DNA of 64,000 bases, taken from contig JAESPE010000007.1 of assembly GCA_016756835.1 (NCBI GenBank), positions 1-64,000 of the forward strand, given 5' to 3'. The number at the start of each line of letters is the position of its first letter. Positions within the stretch are counted from its first letter, which is position 1. The DNA is from a gamma proteobacterium endosymbiont of Lamellibrachia anaximandri. Its GTDB lineage: Bacteria > Pseudomonadota > Gammaproteobacteria > Chromatiales > Chromatiaceae. Made by a program: the position numbers and the translations under genes. Below the pieces are notes generated by a model. The model was not told the origin of the DNA and searched no databases. It worked only from the letters and a program-made list of their open reading frames with translations. This document shows positions 48,094 through 58,567 of this stretch, piece after piece.

Positions 48094-49446
48094 ATGGCTG
48101 GTCAAGGCGCTTCCATGATGAACTCGTTGGGCGGCATGGGCCGCCTGACGGAATTGCGACAGCGACTGCTTTTTGTTGCTGGTGCGTTACTGGTTTTTCG
48201 TATTGGCACGTTCATTCCCGTGCCTGGCGTAAATCCTGTTGCGCTTGCTGCGCTGTTTGAGCAGGCCCAGGGCTCGATCCTGGATATGTTCAATATGTTC
48301 TCCGGTGGAGCGCTTGAGCGTGCGAGTCTATTCGCGCTTGGCATCATGCCCTACATCTCTGCTTCTATCATTATGCAGCTGATGTCGGCGGTTATCCCCA
48401 CGCTTGAGCAGTTGAAGAAAGAGGGTGAGGCGGGGCGCCGTAAGATTACCCAGTACACGCGCTACGGCACTGTTGTGCTGGCAACCTTTCAAGCGGTTGG
48501 TATCTCAATCGCACTGCAGAGCCAGACGGTTGGCGGAGAATCCGTCGTTGCCCAACAGGGCTTGGGCTTTATCGTCACTGCCGCAGTCTCTCTGGTTACA
48601 GGAACGATGTTTCTGATGTGGTTGGGTGAGCAGATCACGGAGCGTGGTATCGGCAATGGTATCTCCATGATCATCTTTGCCGGTATCGTTGCGGGTTTGC
48701 CTTCGGCGATAGGCGGTACGCTTGAATTGGCTCGTACCGGTGAGTTAAATGCGCTGACGATTCTTTTTCTGTTCGTCCTGGCAATCGCAGTGACGGGTTT
48801 TGTCGTCTTTGTTGAGCGCGGCCAGCGCAGGATTACAGTCAACTACGCGAAACGTCAGCAAGGTCGGCGTTTGATGGCGGCGCAAAGTACGCACTTGCCA
48901 CTAAAGCTCAATATGGCAGGCGTAATTCCGCCGATTTTCGCCTCCAGTATCATCCTGTTCCCGGCAACGCTCGGGCAGTGGTTTGGCAATAGTGAAGATA
49001 CGCGTTGGATCCAGGATATTTTTTCCAAGCTTTCCCCTGGTGAGCCGGTCTATGTCATGGCTTACGCGACAGCGATAATTTTCTTCTGCTTCTTCTATAC
49101 GGCTCTGGTTTTCAACTCCAGAGAGACAGCGGACAACCTGAAGCGATCCGGTGCCTTTATTCCCGGCATTCGTCCAGGCGAGCAGACTGCAAAATACATT
49201 GATGGCGTGATGTCGCGCTTGACCCTGGCAGGGGCGATTTATATTACATCAGTCTGTCTGTTGCCTGAGTTTCTGATCGTCGGTTGGAATGTGCCCTTCT
49301 ATTTCGGTGGTACATCTTTGTTGATTATCGTGGTGGTGGTAATGGATTTCATGGCGCAGGTACAAGCGCACCTGATGTCTCATCAATACGAAGGTTTGAT
49401 GAAGAAAGCCAACCTCAAGGGTAGTGGCGGCGGTCTGGTCCGCTGA
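48094..49446 (+). CDS. secY: Protein translocase subunit SecY
   Basis: The 450-residue channel subunit of the Sec translocon, with ten membrane helices. The SecY signatures ([14 protein letters not shown] near 88 and the cytoplasmic loop before [12 protein letters not shown]) are present, and the plug region lies near residue 60. It starts at the base after the rplO stop. Normal length. Confidence 0.97.
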   Translation: MAGQGASMMNSLGGMGRLTELRQRLLFVAGALLVFRIGTFIPVPGVNPVALAALFEQAQGSILDMFNMFSGGALERASLFALGIMPYISASIIMQLMSAVIPTLEQLKKEGEAGRRKITQYTRYGTVVLATFQAVGISIALQSQTVGGESVVAQQGLGFIVTAAVSLVTGTMFLMWLGEQITERGIGNGISMIIFAGIVAGLPSAIGGTLELARTGELNALTILFLFVLAIAVTGFVVFVERGQRRITVNYAKRQQGRRLMAAQSTHLPLKLNMAGVIPPIFASSIILFPATLGQWFGNSEDTRWIQDIFSKLSPGEPVYVMAYATAIIFFCFFYTALVFNSRETADNLKRSGAFIPGIRPGEQTAKYIDGVMSRLTLAGAIYITSVCLLPEFLIVGWNVPFYFGGTSLLIIVVVVMDFMAQVQAHLMSHQYEGLMKKANLKGSGGGLVR

Positions 49447-49583
49447 CATCATTGATTATTTAACCATCTGTCAGCGATTGATGACGGTGGTTCACAGTTA
49501 GTTTAAATTGGCAGGTTAGCCCCGCCAGGCATGTGCAGCTTGATTATTACAGCCTGCACTGATGGGATTTTGGAGACAGGTTC

Positions 49584-49697
49584 ATGAAAGTACGTGCATC
49601 GGTAAAAAAGATCTGCCGTAATTGCAAGATCGTTCGTCGCAAAGGCGTCGTGCGGGTCATCTGTAAAGAAGGCCGTCACAAGCAGCGCCAAGGCTAA
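49584..49697 (+). CDS. rpmJ: 50S ribosomal protein L36, zinc form
   Basis: A 37-residue protein with a complete zinc site Cys11, Cys14, Cys27, His32 (CRNC then CKEGRH). A GGAG site precedes the ATG. It is the last gene of the spc part, 137 bases after secY. Confidence 0.96.
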   Translation: MKVRASVKKICRNCKIVRRKGVVRVICKEGRHKQRQG

Positions 49698-49725
49698 AAT
49701 CGCAAGGTGAATTAGTGTTTCCCGC

Positions 49726-49754
49726 TTGATTTATTTGGCGGGGGTGGGTACTAT
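49726..49754 (+). promoter_or_regulatory. Predicted alpha operon promoter
   Basis: A -35 TTGATT (49726-49731), a 17-base spacer and a -10 TACTAT (49749-49754), about 45 bases before rpsM. It would give the alpha operon (rpsM to rplQ) its own start in addition to readthrough from the spc operon. Confidence 0.65.
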
Positions 49755-49805
49755 TAACCGCTTACGCTCAACGAAAGTCGCTTGAGAAGTTCAGGAGAAT
49801 AGAGA

Positions 49806-50162
49806 ATGGCTCGAATCGCAGGAGTCAACATTCCAGATCGCAAACACGCAGTTATTGCGCTGACATCGATCTATGGCATTGGTCGCACTCGCGCCTCAGA
49901 GATCTGTAAAGAGGTTGGTATTGAACCTTCTGCCAAGATCCAGGAGCTGAGCGAGGATCAGGTTGATGCAATTCGTGCCATCATCGGCAAGATCACAGTC
50001 GAAGGTGATCTGCGTCGTGAGGTTTCGATGAATATCAAGCGTCTGATGGATCTCGGTTGTAATCGGGGTATCCGTCATCGTCGTGGTCTGCCGCTGCGTG
50101 GTCAGCGTACCAAGACCAATGCGCGGACCCGCAAAGGTCCGCGTCGTCCGATCAAGCGTTAA
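49806..50162 (+). CDS. rpsM: 30S ribosomal protein S13
   Basis: A 118-residue protein at the head of the small subunit, with the helix-two-turn-helix region ([17 protein letters not shown]) and the ending [18 protein letters not shown]. It contacts P-site tRNA and L5. First gene of the alpha operon. Confidence 0.97.
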   Translation: MARIAGVNIPDRKHAVIALTSIYGIGRTRASEICKEVGIEPSAKIQELSEDQVDAIRAIIGKITVEGDLRREVSMNIKRLMDLGCNRGIRHRRGLPLRGQRTKTNARTRKGPRRPIKR

Positions 50163-50196
50163 GATTTACGCATAAACGAGTTCGCAGGAACAGATA

Positions 50197-50586
50197 ATGG
50201 CAAAACCAACTGGCCGTTCCAAGAAGAAGGTCAAAAAGACCGTTACTGATGGCATCGCGCATGTACATGCGTCGTTTAACAACACCATCATTACCATTAC
50301 CGATCGTCAGGGCAATGCCCTGGGTTGGGCCACTGCCGGCGGTTCCGGTTTCCGTGGTTCACGCAAGAGCACTCCATTTGCTGCGCAGGTTGCAGCAGAT
50401 CGTGCAGGTCAGATGGTCAAGGAATTTGGGTTAAAAAATCTTGACGTCAACGTCAAGGGTCCTGGTCCTGGTCGCGAGTCTGCCGTGCGTGCTTTGAACA
50501 ATGCTGGATTCAAGATTACCAGCATCTCCGACGTAACCCCTATACCGCATAACGGTTGCCGGCCTCCTAAGAAGCGCCGGGTCTGA
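50197..50586 (+). CDS. rpsK: 30S ribosomal protein S11
   Basis: A 129-residue platform protein, with motifs [18 protein letters not shown] and the ending [15 protein letters not shown]. It lies near the mRNA exit and the anti-Shine-Dalgarno region. Confidence 0.97.
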   Translation: MAKPTGRSKKKVKKTVTDGIAHVHASFNNTIITITDRQGNALGWATAGGSGFRGSRKSTPFAAQVAADRAGQMVKEFGLKNLDVNVKGPGPGRESAVRALNNAGFKITSISDVTPIPHNGCRPPKKRRV

Positions 50587-50601
50587 TTCTGGAGTCGTAT
50601 C

Positions 50602-51222
50602 ATGGCAAGGTACATTGGTCCCAAATGTAAATTGAGTCGCCGCGAAGGAACAGATCTGTTCCTGAAGAGCCGCGTCCGTTCCTTAGACTCCAAGTGTAAC
50701 ATGGAGAAGGTTCCGGGCCAGAGTGGCGACCGTCGTCGTCGCGTCTCTGACTACGGTCTGCAATTGCGCGAAAAACAGAAAGTACGTCGCATCTACGGTG
50801 TGATGGAGCGTCAGTTTCGCAACTATTATAAGGCTGCTGCGCAGCAGAAGGGTGCAACCGGTGAGAACCTGCTGCAACTTCTGGAGTGTCGTCTCGATAA
50901 CGTCATCTATCGCATGGGTTTCGGCTCAACTCGTTCCGAAGCGCGTCAGCTCGTCAGCCATAAGGCGATTGAGGTTAATGGCAGGATCGTTAATGTTGCG
51001 TCCTACCAGGTAGCTGCCGACGATGAGATCACGATTCGTGAAAAGGCGAAAAAACAGGTACGCATCCAGGGTGCACTCGCATTAGCGGAGCAGTATGGTT
51101 TTGCTGACTGGGTTGAGGTCGACCCGAAAGGGATGAAGGGAACCTTCAAGCGAGTGCCTGACCGCGCGGATCTGTCTGCAGAAATCAACGAGCAACTCGT
51201 CGTTGAATTGTACTCCAAGTAA
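50602..51222 (+). CDS. rpsD: 30S ribosomal protein S4
   Basis: A 206-residue primary 16S rRNA-binding protein with an S4 RNA-binding domain ([14 protein letters not shown] onward). It is the zinc-free form: Cys9 and Cys32 remain but no four-Cys cluster. In E. coli it represses the alpha operon. Confidence 0.97.
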   Translation: MARYIGPKCKLSRREGTDLFLKSRVRSLDSKCNMEKVPGQSGDRRRRVSDYGLQLREKQKVRRIYGVMERQFRNYYKAAAQQKGATGENLLQLLECRLDNVIYRMGFGSTRSEARQLVSHKAIEVNGRIVNVASYQVAADDEITIREKAKKQVRIQGALALAEQYGFADWVEVDPKGMKGTFKRVPDRADLSAEINEQLVVELYSK

Positions 51223-51243
51223 GGTCTGTCGAGAGGAAGATTC

Positions 51244-52242
51244 ATGACTGAAAGTGTTACGGAGTTTCTCAAGCCGCGCATTGTGAATGTGCAGCCGATC
51301 AGCGAGACCCATGCAAAAGTGACTTTGGAGCCCTTGGAAAGAGGGTTCGGTCATACTTTGGGTAATGCGCTGCGCCGGATCCTGCTCTCCTCTATGCCGG
51401 GCTCTGCGATTACAGACGTTGAGATCCAGGAGGTCCTGCACGAGTACACCACGATTGAGGGTGTGCAAGAAGATGTGCTGGATATCCTTCTGAATCTTAA
51501 GCAGGTTGCCCTAGTGATGCACACGCATGAAGAGGCTACCCTGAAACTTCAGAAAAAAGGTCCCGGACCAGTGTTGGCAAGCGACATTACGCTTGACCAT
51601 GATGTTGAGATTTCAAATCCGGATCATGTGATTGCAAATCTGACCAAGTCGGGCGAGATCAACATGACACTGCAGGTTAAGCGTGGTCGTGGCTATCAAC
51701 CCGCTGCCACCCGTCAGGGTGCCGCTGGAGATGATCGCCCTATCGGCATGTTGCAGGTAGATGCCTCATTCAGTCCTGTGCGCAGTGTGGCTTATTCAGT
51801 TGAAGCAGCACGTGTAGAGCAGCGTACCAATCTGGATCGACTTGTTATCGAGCTGGAAACCAACGGTACAATCGATCCGGAAGAGGCGATTCGTCGTTCG
51901 GCCAACATCTTGCGCGACCAGCTTTCTGTGTTTGTTGACCTGCAGGCCGAAGCTGCCGAGGCGACTGCCGAACCTGAAGAGCCGGCAATCGATCCGATTC
52001 TGCTGCGTCCGGTGGATGATCTCGAACTCACCGTTCGTTCGGCAAACTGTCTGAAGGCTGAGAATATCTTCCTGATCGGCGATCTGATTCAGCGCACGGA
52101 AGTTGAGCTTCTCAAGACGCCTAATCTTGGCAAAAAGTCTCTTACAGAGATTAAGGATGTCCTTGCCCGCCGCGGACTCTCTCTTGGCATGCGCCTCGAG
52201 CGTTGGCCTCCGGAAGGCATCGACGATCAGTTTATACACTGA
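51244..52242 (+). CDS. rpoA: RNA polymerase alpha subunit
   Basis: A 332-residue subunit: N-terminal assembly domain with [19 protein letters not shown], an acidic linker (about 230-248) and the C-terminal domain that binds UP elements and activators ([30 protein letters not shown]). Normal length. Confidence 0.98.
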   Translation: MTESVTEFLKPRIVNVQPISETHAKVTLEPLERGFGHTLGNALRRILLSSMPGSAITDVEIQEVLHEYTTIEGVQEDVLDILLNLKQVALVMHTHEEATLKLQKKGPGPVLASDITLDHDVEISNPDHVIANLTKSGEINMTLQVKRGRGYQPAATRQGAAGDDRPIGMLQVDASFSPVRSVAYSVEAARVEQRTNLDRLVIELETNGTIDPEEAIRRSANILRDQLSVFVDLQAEAAEATAEPEEPAIDPILLRPVDDLELTVRSANCLKAENIFLIGDLIQRTEVELLKTPNLGKKSLTEIKDVLARRGLSLGMRLERWPPEGIDDQFIH

Positions 52243-52291
52243 TCAGCTAACACCGAATTCATTAACTATTAGATTTTAGGGAAGTCGATCC

Positions 52292-52681
52292 ATGCGTCAT
52301 CGCAAATCCGGACGGCAATTGAACCGTAACAGCAGTCATCGCCAGGCGATGTTTCGCAACATGACTGTTTCATTGATCAACCAAGAATTGATCAAAACCA
52401 CTCTGCCCAAGGCAAAAGAATTGCGCCGTGTAGCCGAGCCTCTTATCACCATGTCCAAGAGTGATAGCGTTGCCAAACGCCGTCTGGCATTCGCGCGTCT
52501 GCGTGACGATGCCGCGGTCGGCAAGCTGTTCACTGACCTTGGTCCGCGTTACAAGGATCGTCCAGGTGGTTATTTGCGTATCCTTAAATGTGGCTACCGC
52601 GATGGTGACAAAGCGCCGATGGCATTTGTCGAGCTTGTCGACAGGCCTGTTGAAGAAGAATCGAGCGAAAGCGAAGATTAA
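52292..52681 (+). CDS. rplQ: 50S ribosomal protein L17
   Basis: A 129-residue protein (starts [20 protein letters not shown]) that sits near the tunnel exit. The C-terminal tail is acidic. It is the last gene of the alpha operon; a terminator follows two bases later. Confidence 0.97.
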   Translation: MRHRKSGRQLNRNSSHRQAMFRNMTVSLINQELIKTTLPKAKELRRVAEPLITMSKSDSVAKRRLAFARLRDDAAVGKLFTDLGPRYKDRPGGYLRILKCGYRDGDKAPMAFVELVDRPVEEESSESED

Positions 52682-52682
52682 T

Positions 52683-52711
52683 AAAAAAGCCGGGTTAAAC
52701 CCGGCTTTTTT
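52683..52711 (+). terminator. Rho-independent terminator after rplQ
   Basis: A perfect stem with arms AAAAAAGCCGGG and CCCGGCTTTTTT around a five-base loop. It ends the ribosomal transcript and can work in both directions. Confidence 0.95.
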
Positions 52712-52729
52712 ATTGCCTGCCGTCTTACA

Positions 52730-53473
52730 GTGCCTAAACTGATTGCCACACTTACCGACTTTGGTGTGACCGGTCCCTATACCGGACAGATGCATGCCGC
52801 AATCCTGCAGTATTCAGAGCAATCCCGCGTTGTCGATCTGATCTCCGATCTGCCACGGTTCACTCCTGAGCTTTCCGCTTATCTCATCCCAAGATTAGCG
52901 GATCACTTTCCCGTTGCAACGGTGTTTGTTTGTGTAGTCGATCCAGGAGTAGGGAGCAGTCGTCTGCCGCTCATGGTTGAGGCAGATGGAAAATGGTATG
53001 TGGGGCCGGATAATGGCCTGCTTGCGCTGGTCGTGCGCAGGGCATCCCAATGCAGAATCAGGTCGATAACCTGGCGACCGAAAGTGCTATCCAACAGTTT
53101 CCATGGCAGAGACCTCTTTGCGCCAGTGGCTGCGAAAATTGTCGATGGTGAATCAGTTCAGGGAGACTCTCTGACGAATACACAGATAATGGGTTGCGGG
53201 CTTCCGGACGACCTGCCAAAAATTATCTATATTGATGACTTTGGTAACTTGGTTACCGGCATGCGTGCTGCTGCTGTCGACGAGGCTTCAGTTATTGCGC
53301 TGGAAAATCAGAGAATCAACGCTGGATTTATCTTTAGTGAATGCCCGCCGGGAGAGCCGTTCTGGCATGTAAATTCAATGGGATTGATCGAGATTGCCGT
53401 CAACCAGGGCAGCGCGCGGGACCACTTCGATGCAAGACTTGGGGATCCGATCAAAATTACAGGCGATTTGTAG
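52730..53473 (+). CDS. SAM hydroxide adenosyltransferase family protein (DUF62)
   Basis: A 247-residue cytoplasmic protein of the family that splits S-adenosylmethionine with water to adenosine and Met (related to fluorinases and chlorinases). Typical motifs are TLTDFGVTGPYTGQMHA at the start, VVDPGVGSSR, YVGPDNGLL and a C-terminal DDFGNLVT. The start is GTG at 52730. The stop TAG (53471-53473) lies in the GTAG head of a REP unit, so the original C-terminus may have been changed by it. The substrate could also be another SAM-dependent nucleophile. Confidence 0.88.
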   Translation: MPKLIATLTDFGVTGPYTGQMHAAILQYSEQSRVVDLISDLPRFTPELSAYLIPRLADHFPVATVFVCVVDPGVGSSRLPLMVEADGKWYVGPDNGLLALVVRRASQCRIRSITWRPKVLSNSFHGRDLFAPVAAKIVDGESVQGDSLTNTQIMGCGLPDDLPKIIYIDDFGNLVTGMRAAAVDEASVIALENQRINAGFIFSECPPGEPFWHVNSMGLIEIAVNQGSARDHFDARLGDPIKITGDL

Positions 53474-53557
53474 GCCTGATCAAGCGCAGCGGATCGGGCA
53501 ATGGATTCGGTAAAACCAGCAGTGTTTGCCGGTTCCGCTACGCTTGAACCGGCCTAC
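53470..53557. repeat. Inverted REP pair that supplies two stop codons
   Basis: A class A unit on the plus strand (53470-53499) and a class B unit on the minus strand (53528-53557). The GTAG head of the first holds the stop codon of the SAM hydrolase gene, and the GTAG head of the second holds the stop codon of uvrA. Only 28 bases lie between the units. Confidence 0.93.
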
Positions 53558-56382
53558 CGTTTTCGCTCAAGCAGTGGTTTCAGATAGCGACCGGTATGGG
53601 ATGCGGCTATACTCGCTACGGCTTCCGGGGTTCCGGTCGCAATGATCTCGCCACCTTTATCCCCCCCTTCCGGTCCCATGTCGATAACCCAGTCGGCAGT
53701 CTTGATGACGTCGAGATTGTGTTCGATGACAATTACGGTGTTGCCGTGGTCACGCAGACGGTGGAGCACTTCCAGCAGGTGTTTAACGTCATGAAAATGG
53801 AGTCCGGTTGTCGGCTCATCAAGGATGTAGAGCGTATTGCCGGTATCGCGTTTCGATAGCTCACGGGAGAGCTTGACCCGTTGCGCCTCACCGCCGGAGA
53901 GGGTGGTGGCGTTTTGTCCCAATGAGATATAAGAGAGGCCGACATCCATCAGGGTCTGCAATTTTCTCTTGAGGGACGGGACTGCGTCGAAGAACTCAAG
54001 CGCCATCTCCACAGTCATGTTCAACACTTGGTCGACAGTCTTTCCCTTGTATTTGACTTCAAGGGTCTCGCGGTTGTACCGCTTGCCTTTGCAGATATCG
54101 CACTGCACATAGATATCGGGCAGAAAGTGCATCTCCACCTTAGTGACGCCGTCGCCCCTGCAGGCTTCACAGCGCCCTCCTTTGACGTTGAAACTGAAAC
54201 GCCCTGGTGAATAGCCGCGCGCGCGGGATTCAGGAGTGCCGGCAAAGAGTTCACGGATCGGTGTGAAGAGGCCGGTGTAGGTGGCAGGATTAGAGCGGGG
54301 AGTGCGTCCGATAGGGCTCTGGTCGATATCCACCACTTTGTCAAAGAGGTCGAGACCCAGCACCTCGTCGTGTGGTGCCGGGGATGTGTTGGCCCCGTTA
54401 AGAACGGCAGCGCAGACAGGGTATAGGGTGTCGTTGATCAGGGTCGACTTGCCGGAGCCGGAAACCCCTGTGACGCAACAAAATGTGCCGACCGGAATGG
54501 AGAGATCAATCGACTTCAGGTTGTTGCTGCGCGCACCTGTAACACGAAGTTGCCGTTTGGGATCGCTGGGTGTGCGTGTTTCAGGGATTGCTATCGACAT
54601 GACACCGGCAAGATACTGGCCGGTAAGTGACTCGGTGTTTTCTGTGATCTGCGCTGCCGTGCCTTCGGCAATGATTCGGCCTCCATGCACCCCTGCGCCG
54701 GGTCCGATGTCTACCACATGATCGGCCATGTGGATCGCCTCTTCGTCATGTTCAACGACGATGACGGTGTTGCCCAGATCCCGCAGGTAGATGAGCGTTT
54801 TTAGCAGACGTTCGTTGTCCCGCTGATGCAAGCCGATAGAGGGTTCATCCAAAACATACATGACACCCACGAGGCCTGCTCCGATCTGGCTGGCGAGCCG
54901 GATGCGTTGTGCTTCTCCGCCGGAGAGCGTTTCCGCGCTGCGGTCGAGGGTCAGATAGTCGAGGCCCACATTGGCCAGAAAACTGAGTCGTTGCTCAATT
55001 TCACTCACAATCTTGGAGGCGATTTCGCCTCGCTTGCCGGGAAGTTCCAGCGAAGAGAAGAAACCGAGGGCCTTGCCGATGGGCAATGCTGTCAATCTCG
55101 GCAGATTATGATCCAGGATAAAGATGTGACGGGCTGCTTCATTGAGACGCGTACCGTCACACTCAGGGCAGGATTGGCTTGATATATAGCGTGCAAGCTC
55201 CTCGCGCACCGCGTTGGATTCGGTCTCCCGATAGCGGCGTTCCATATTGCGGATAATTCCTTCGAAGGGGTGGGTCTTGGTAGTGGAGCGGCCCCGTTCG
55301 TTGAAGTAGCTGAACTTGATGGACTCCCGCTTGCTGCCGTAGAGAATAACTTTGCGCGTCTTTTCCGGCAGCTCCTCCCAAGGTGTTTCGGGATCAAAAT
55401 CGTAGTGGTGGCCCAGAGAGGTGATCATCTGGTAGTAGTAGGCATTGCGGCGATCCCAGCCTCGTACGGCGCCGCCAGCCAGAGGGAGTTCGGGGTGGGC
55501 GACCGCCTTCTCCGGGTCAAAAAACTGCTCTACTCCCAGGCCGTCGCAGGTGGGACATGCCCCCACCGGGTTGTTGAAGGAGAAGAGGCGGGGCTCCAGT
55601 TCCGGCAGGCTATAGCCGCACTGCGGGCAGGCGAAGCGGGAGGAGAAGACCAGTTCTTCGCCGCTCTCATCCATCCAGGAGATCCGGGCAAGGCCGTCGG
55701 AGAGATGGAGTGCGGTCTCAAAGGACTCTGCAAGCCGGTTTGCCAGATCGGGGCGCACTTTGAAGCGATCCACTACGATCTCGATGCTGTGTTTCTTGTT
55801 GAGCTCCAGCACCGGTGGTTCATCAAGCTCAAAGATCTCGCCATCGATACGGGCGCGGATAAAACCCTGGGCATGCATCTCCTGCAACAGCTTGTGGTGT
55901 TCCCCCTTGCGCTCGGATATTACCGGAGCCAACAACAGCAGACGGCTGCCTTCGGGCAGAGAAAGCGCCTGATCCACCATCTGGCTGACGGTCTGTGCTT
56001 CGAGCACGCTATCGTGTTGCGGGCAGCGTGGGGTGCCGGCGCGGGCGAACAGCAGGCGCAGGTAGTCGTAGATCTCGGTAATGGTTCCGACTGTGGAGCG
56101 CGGATTGTGGGAGGTGGTCTTCTGCTCGATGGAGATGGCCGGTGAGAGCCCTTCAATATGATCCACATCGGGCTTTTCCATCAGCGACAGAAATTGCCGT
56201 GCGTAGGCCGAGAGTGATTCCACATAACGGCGTTGTCCCTCGGCGTAGATGGTATCGAAGGCCAGGGATGATTTACCGGAACCAGATAAACCGGTAATGA
56301 CGATCAGCTTGTCACGTGGCAGATCGAGGTCGATATTCTGCAGATTGTGGGTACGGGCCCCACGAATTCGGATTGTTTCCAT
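53554..56382 (-). CDS. uvrA: Excinuclease ABC subunit A
   Basis: A 942-residue damage-recognition ATPase of nucleotide excision repair. It has two ABC modules with Walker A sites GLSGSGKSS (near 31) and GVSGSGKST (near 640), two signature motifs (LSGGEAQR) and two zinc fingers (CPQC...CPTC and CEAC...CDIC). The UvrB-binding region is present. The stop TAG comes from a REP unit. No clear LexA box was seen upstream, so SOS control is uncertain. It is divergent from the MFS gene, with 114 bases between starts. Confidence 0.98.
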   Translation of the reverse strand: METIRIRGARTHNLQNIDLDLPRDKLIVITGLSGSGKSSLAFDTIYAEGQRRYVESLSAYARQFLSLMEKPDVDHIEGLSPAISIEQKTTSHNPRSTVGTITEIYDYLRLLFARAGTPRCPQHDSVLEAQTVSQMVDQALSLPEGSRLLLLAPVISERKGEHHKLLQEMHAQGFIRARIDGEIFELDEPPVLELNKKHSIEIVVDRFKVRPDLANRLAESFETALHLSDGLARISWMDESGEELVFSSRFACPQCGYSLPELEPRLFSFNNPVGACPTCDGLGVEQFFDPEKAVAHPELPLAGGAVRGWDRRNAYYYQMITSLGHHYDFDPETPWEELPEKTRKVILYGSKRESIKFSYFNERGRSTTKTHPFEGIIRNMERRYRETESNAVREELARYISSQSCPECDGTRLNEAARHIFILDHNLPRLTALPIGKALGFFSSLELPGKRGEIASKIVSEIEQRLSFLANVGLDYLTLDRSAETLSGGEAQRIRLASQIGAGLVGVMYVLDEPSIGLHQRDNERLLKTLIYLRDLGNTVIVVEHDEEAIHMADHVVDIGPGAGVHGGRIIAEGTAAQITENTESLTGQYLAGVMSIAIPETRTPSDPKRQLRVTGARSNNLKSIDLSIPVGTFCCVTGVSGSGKSTLINDTLYPVCAAVLNGANTSPAPHDEVLGLDLFDKVVDIDQSPIGRTPRSNPATYTGLFTPIRELFAGTPESRARGYSPGRFSFNVKGGRCEACRGDGVTKVEMHFLPDIYVQCDICKGKRYNRETLEVKYKGKTVDQVLNMTVEMALEFFDAVPSLKRKLQTLMDVGLSYISLGQNATTLSGGEAQRVKLSRELSKRDTGNTLYILDEPTTGLHFHDVKHLLEVLHRLRDHGNTVIVIEHNLDVIKTADWVIDMGPEGGDKGGEIIATGTPEAVASIAASHTGRYLKPLLERKR

Positions 56383-56496
56383 CTTTTGTTTTGCGGCTCT
56401 GTGGCCCGTAAAACCGCATTTTCAGCGGTGTGCATCTATTTGGGCGAACCTGCTACTATACGCGCTCTTTTTAGTGAGTGGCAAAGTGGATCAGTT

Positions 56497-57882
56497 ATGA
56501 CAAAAGCAGGGGATGGTGCATCGGGCCTGAACCCGGTTGAACGGCGTGCAGCCTTTTCACTGGCAGGAATATTTTCCCTGCGCATGCTGGGTTTGTTTTT
56601 GATTCTGCCGGTTTTTGCCCTCTACGCCGAAGGTTTGGCAGATGTGACGCCCTTGCTGATTGGTGTGGCCATTGGTGTTTATGGTTTGACCCAGGCTGTA
56701 TTGCAGATTCCCTTCGGCATGCTTTCCGATCGCGTCGGGCGTAAACCTGTGATCATCGTCGGCCTGCTGATATTCGCGTTTGGCAGCGTAGTGGCTGCAT
56801 CTGCCGATGATATTTGGGGCATCATTCTTGGACGCGCCCTGCAGGGTGGTGGGGCGATAGCTGCGGTTATCATGGCGCTGGCAGCTGATCTGAGTCGTGA
56901 GCAGCGGCGCCTGCGTATCATGGCGATCATCGGCATGAGCATCGGTTTCGCCTTTGCGGTATCCCTGGTGTTGGGACCCGTGCTCAATAGCTGGATCGGC
57001 GTCCCCGGTATCTTCTGGCTGACTGCCGGACTGGCTCTGAGCGGGATTTTGGTGGTTTTGTTTGTGGTGCCGACTCCGGCGAAGAGCGTGTTTCATCGCG
57101 ATGCAGAGGCCGTGCCGGGGCAGTTTGGCAAGGTGCTGGCGGAGCCGGAACTGTTACGGCTCGATTTTGGTATCTTTGCCCTCCATATGATTCTTACCGC
57201 GCTGTTCCTGGCCTATCCGCTGGTCCTGCGTGATCTTGGGTTGGTCAGTGAGAGTCACTGGATAATCTATCTGCCGGTGATGTTGCTGGCCATGGGGGCG
57301 ATGGTCCCCTTTATCATTGCCGCAGAGAGCAAGCAACGGATGAAATCTGTATTCATCGGTGCCGTAGCGGCACTGATGCTGTCCTTGTTCGGACTCTATT
57401 TGTTCAAGAGCAGTCTGATCGGCATGGCAGTGGGGCTACTGGTCTTCTTTACCGCGTTCAATCTGCTGGAGGCGACGCTGCCATCTCTTATCGCCAAGAT
57501 GGCGCCGGGTGAGCGCAAAGGCACGGCGATGGGTGTCTACTCCAGTTCGCAGTTCATCGGTGCTTTTGGTGGTGGCTTGCTGGGTGGTTTGGTGCATACC
57601 CGGTTCGGCATTGAAGGGGTCTTCCTCTTCTGTGGTGGGGTTGCCCTGCTCTGGCTATTGGTCGCGCGGGGCATGAGCGATCCGAAGCAGCTCAGCAACT
57701 TCCTCCTGCCGGTCGGCAGTATGGATCTACAACAGGCCAGCCTGCTCGAAGGAAAGCTGACCGAGGTTGATGGAGTGTCTCAGGCAGTTGTCATCGTCGA
57801 GGATGGTATCGCCTATCTGAAAGTGGATTTGGCCTTATTTGATGAATCTGCGCTGGATCCCTATTGTGTCTCTGAGGCATAA
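56497..57882 (+). CDS. MFS transporter, YajR-like
   Basis: A 461-residue inner membrane transporter with twelve helices (to about 405) and the MFS motif [13 protein letters not shown] after helix 2. A C-terminal soluble domain of about 70 residues ([20 protein letters not shown] to the end) resembles the ferredoxin-like YAM domain of E. coli YajR. The place between uvrA and ssb is conserved in Pseudomonas and relatives. The substrate is unknown. The ATG at 56497 is chosen because the membrane part begins soon after. Confidence 0.88.
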   Translation: MTKAGDGASGLNPVERRAAFSLAGIFSLRMLGLFLILPVFALYAEGLADVTPLLIGVAIGVYGLTQAVLQIPFGMLSDRVGRKPVIIVGLLIFAFGSVVAASADDIWGIILGRALQGGGAIAAVIMALAADLSREQRRLRIMAIIGMSIGFAFAVSLVLGPVLNSWIGVPGIFWLTAGLALSGILVVLFVVPTPAKSVFHRDAEAVPGQFGKVLAEPELLRLDFGIFALHMILTALFLAYPLVLRDLGLVSESHWIIYLPVMLLAMGAMVPFIIAAESKQRMKSVFIGAVAALMLSLFGLYLFKSSLIGMAVGLLVFFTAFNLLEATLPSLIAKMAPGERKGTAMGVYSSSQFIGAFGGGLLGGLVHTRFGIEGVFLFCGGVALLWLLVARGMSDPKQLSNFLLPVGSMDLQQASLLEGKLTEVDGVSQAVVIVEDGIAYLKVDLALFDESALDPYCVSEA

Positions 57883-57997
57883 ATCAGTTATTCTAGACTC
57901 CCCCCTGTCTTTTTGGAGCAGGGGAGTTGAACCAATCAAATTTATACAGCGCTCCACAGGCAGGGAAGCTGCAAATTTTGGAGTCTAAGGAGGAAAA

Positions 57998-58462
57998 ATG
58001 GCAAGAGGAATCAACAAAGTAATCCTGATCGGCAATCTGGGTAAAGATCCTGAGACCCGTTACATGCCGAGTGGTGGAGCGGTTACCAATGTCACAGTGG
58101 CAACGTCCGAAAGCTGGAAAGACAAGAACACAGGCCAGCAGCAGGAGAGAACCGAGTGGCATCGCGTCGTAGGCTTCAACCGCCTTGGCGAGATCATGGG
58201 CGAGTATCTGAAAAAGGGCTCCAAGGTCTATATCGAAGGCAGTCTGCGTACCCGTAAGTGGCAGGGGCAGGATGGTCAGGATCGCTATACCACAGAGATA
58301 GTGGCCAGCGAGATGCAGATGCTCGACAGTCGAGGTGGTGGCAGTGCCTCTTTCGATAGCGCACCTGCGCCACAGCGGTCGGCTCCGTCGCAGCCGCAAG
58401 CATCAGCGCCTGCACCTGCGCCAATGCCCGATAATGATTTTGATGACGATATTCCGTTCTAG
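57998..58462 (+). CDS. ssb: Single-stranded DNA-binding protein
   Basis: A 154-residue protein: OB-fold (1-110, [19 protein letters not shown]), a Ser/Ala/Pro/Gln-rich linker and the acidic tip [10 protein letters not shown] that recruits partner proteins. It acts in replication, repair and recombination. A strong AGGAGG site precedes the ATG. Confidence 0.98.
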   Translation: MARGINKVILIGNLGKDPETRYMPSGGAVTNVTVATSESWKDKNTGQQQERTEWHRVVGFNRLGEIMGEYLKKGSKVYIEGSLRTRKWQGQDGQDRYTTEIVASEMQMLDSRGGGSASFDSAPAPQRSAPSQPQASAPAPAPMPDNDFDDDIPF

Positions 58463-58495
58463 GGTGCCAACGATCTAAACTGGCAACAGACTTAC

Positions 58496-58525
58496 AACAG
58501 CCCGCAAATAGCGGGCTGTTTTTTT
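58496..58525 (+). terminator. Rho-independent terminator after ssb
   Basis: A ten-base-pair stem AACAGCCCGC and GCGGGCTGTT with a five-base loop, followed by five more T. It lies 34 bases after the ssb stop. Confidence 0.93.
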
Positions 58526-58567
58526 GTCAGTCTCGAATCTTTCATGAGGAGCTGGAATCGCAGAGCT

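Noticed and set aside
55270-56145. Plus-strand open frame within uvrA
   Set aside because: It is antisense to conserved UvrA sequence including the first zinc finger.
57896-57928. Hairpin between the MFS gene and ssb as a terminator
   Set aside because: The arms pair only with two unpaired C and no T-run follows; the AGGAGG of ssb lies further on. It may affect the ssb leader but cannot be called a terminator.
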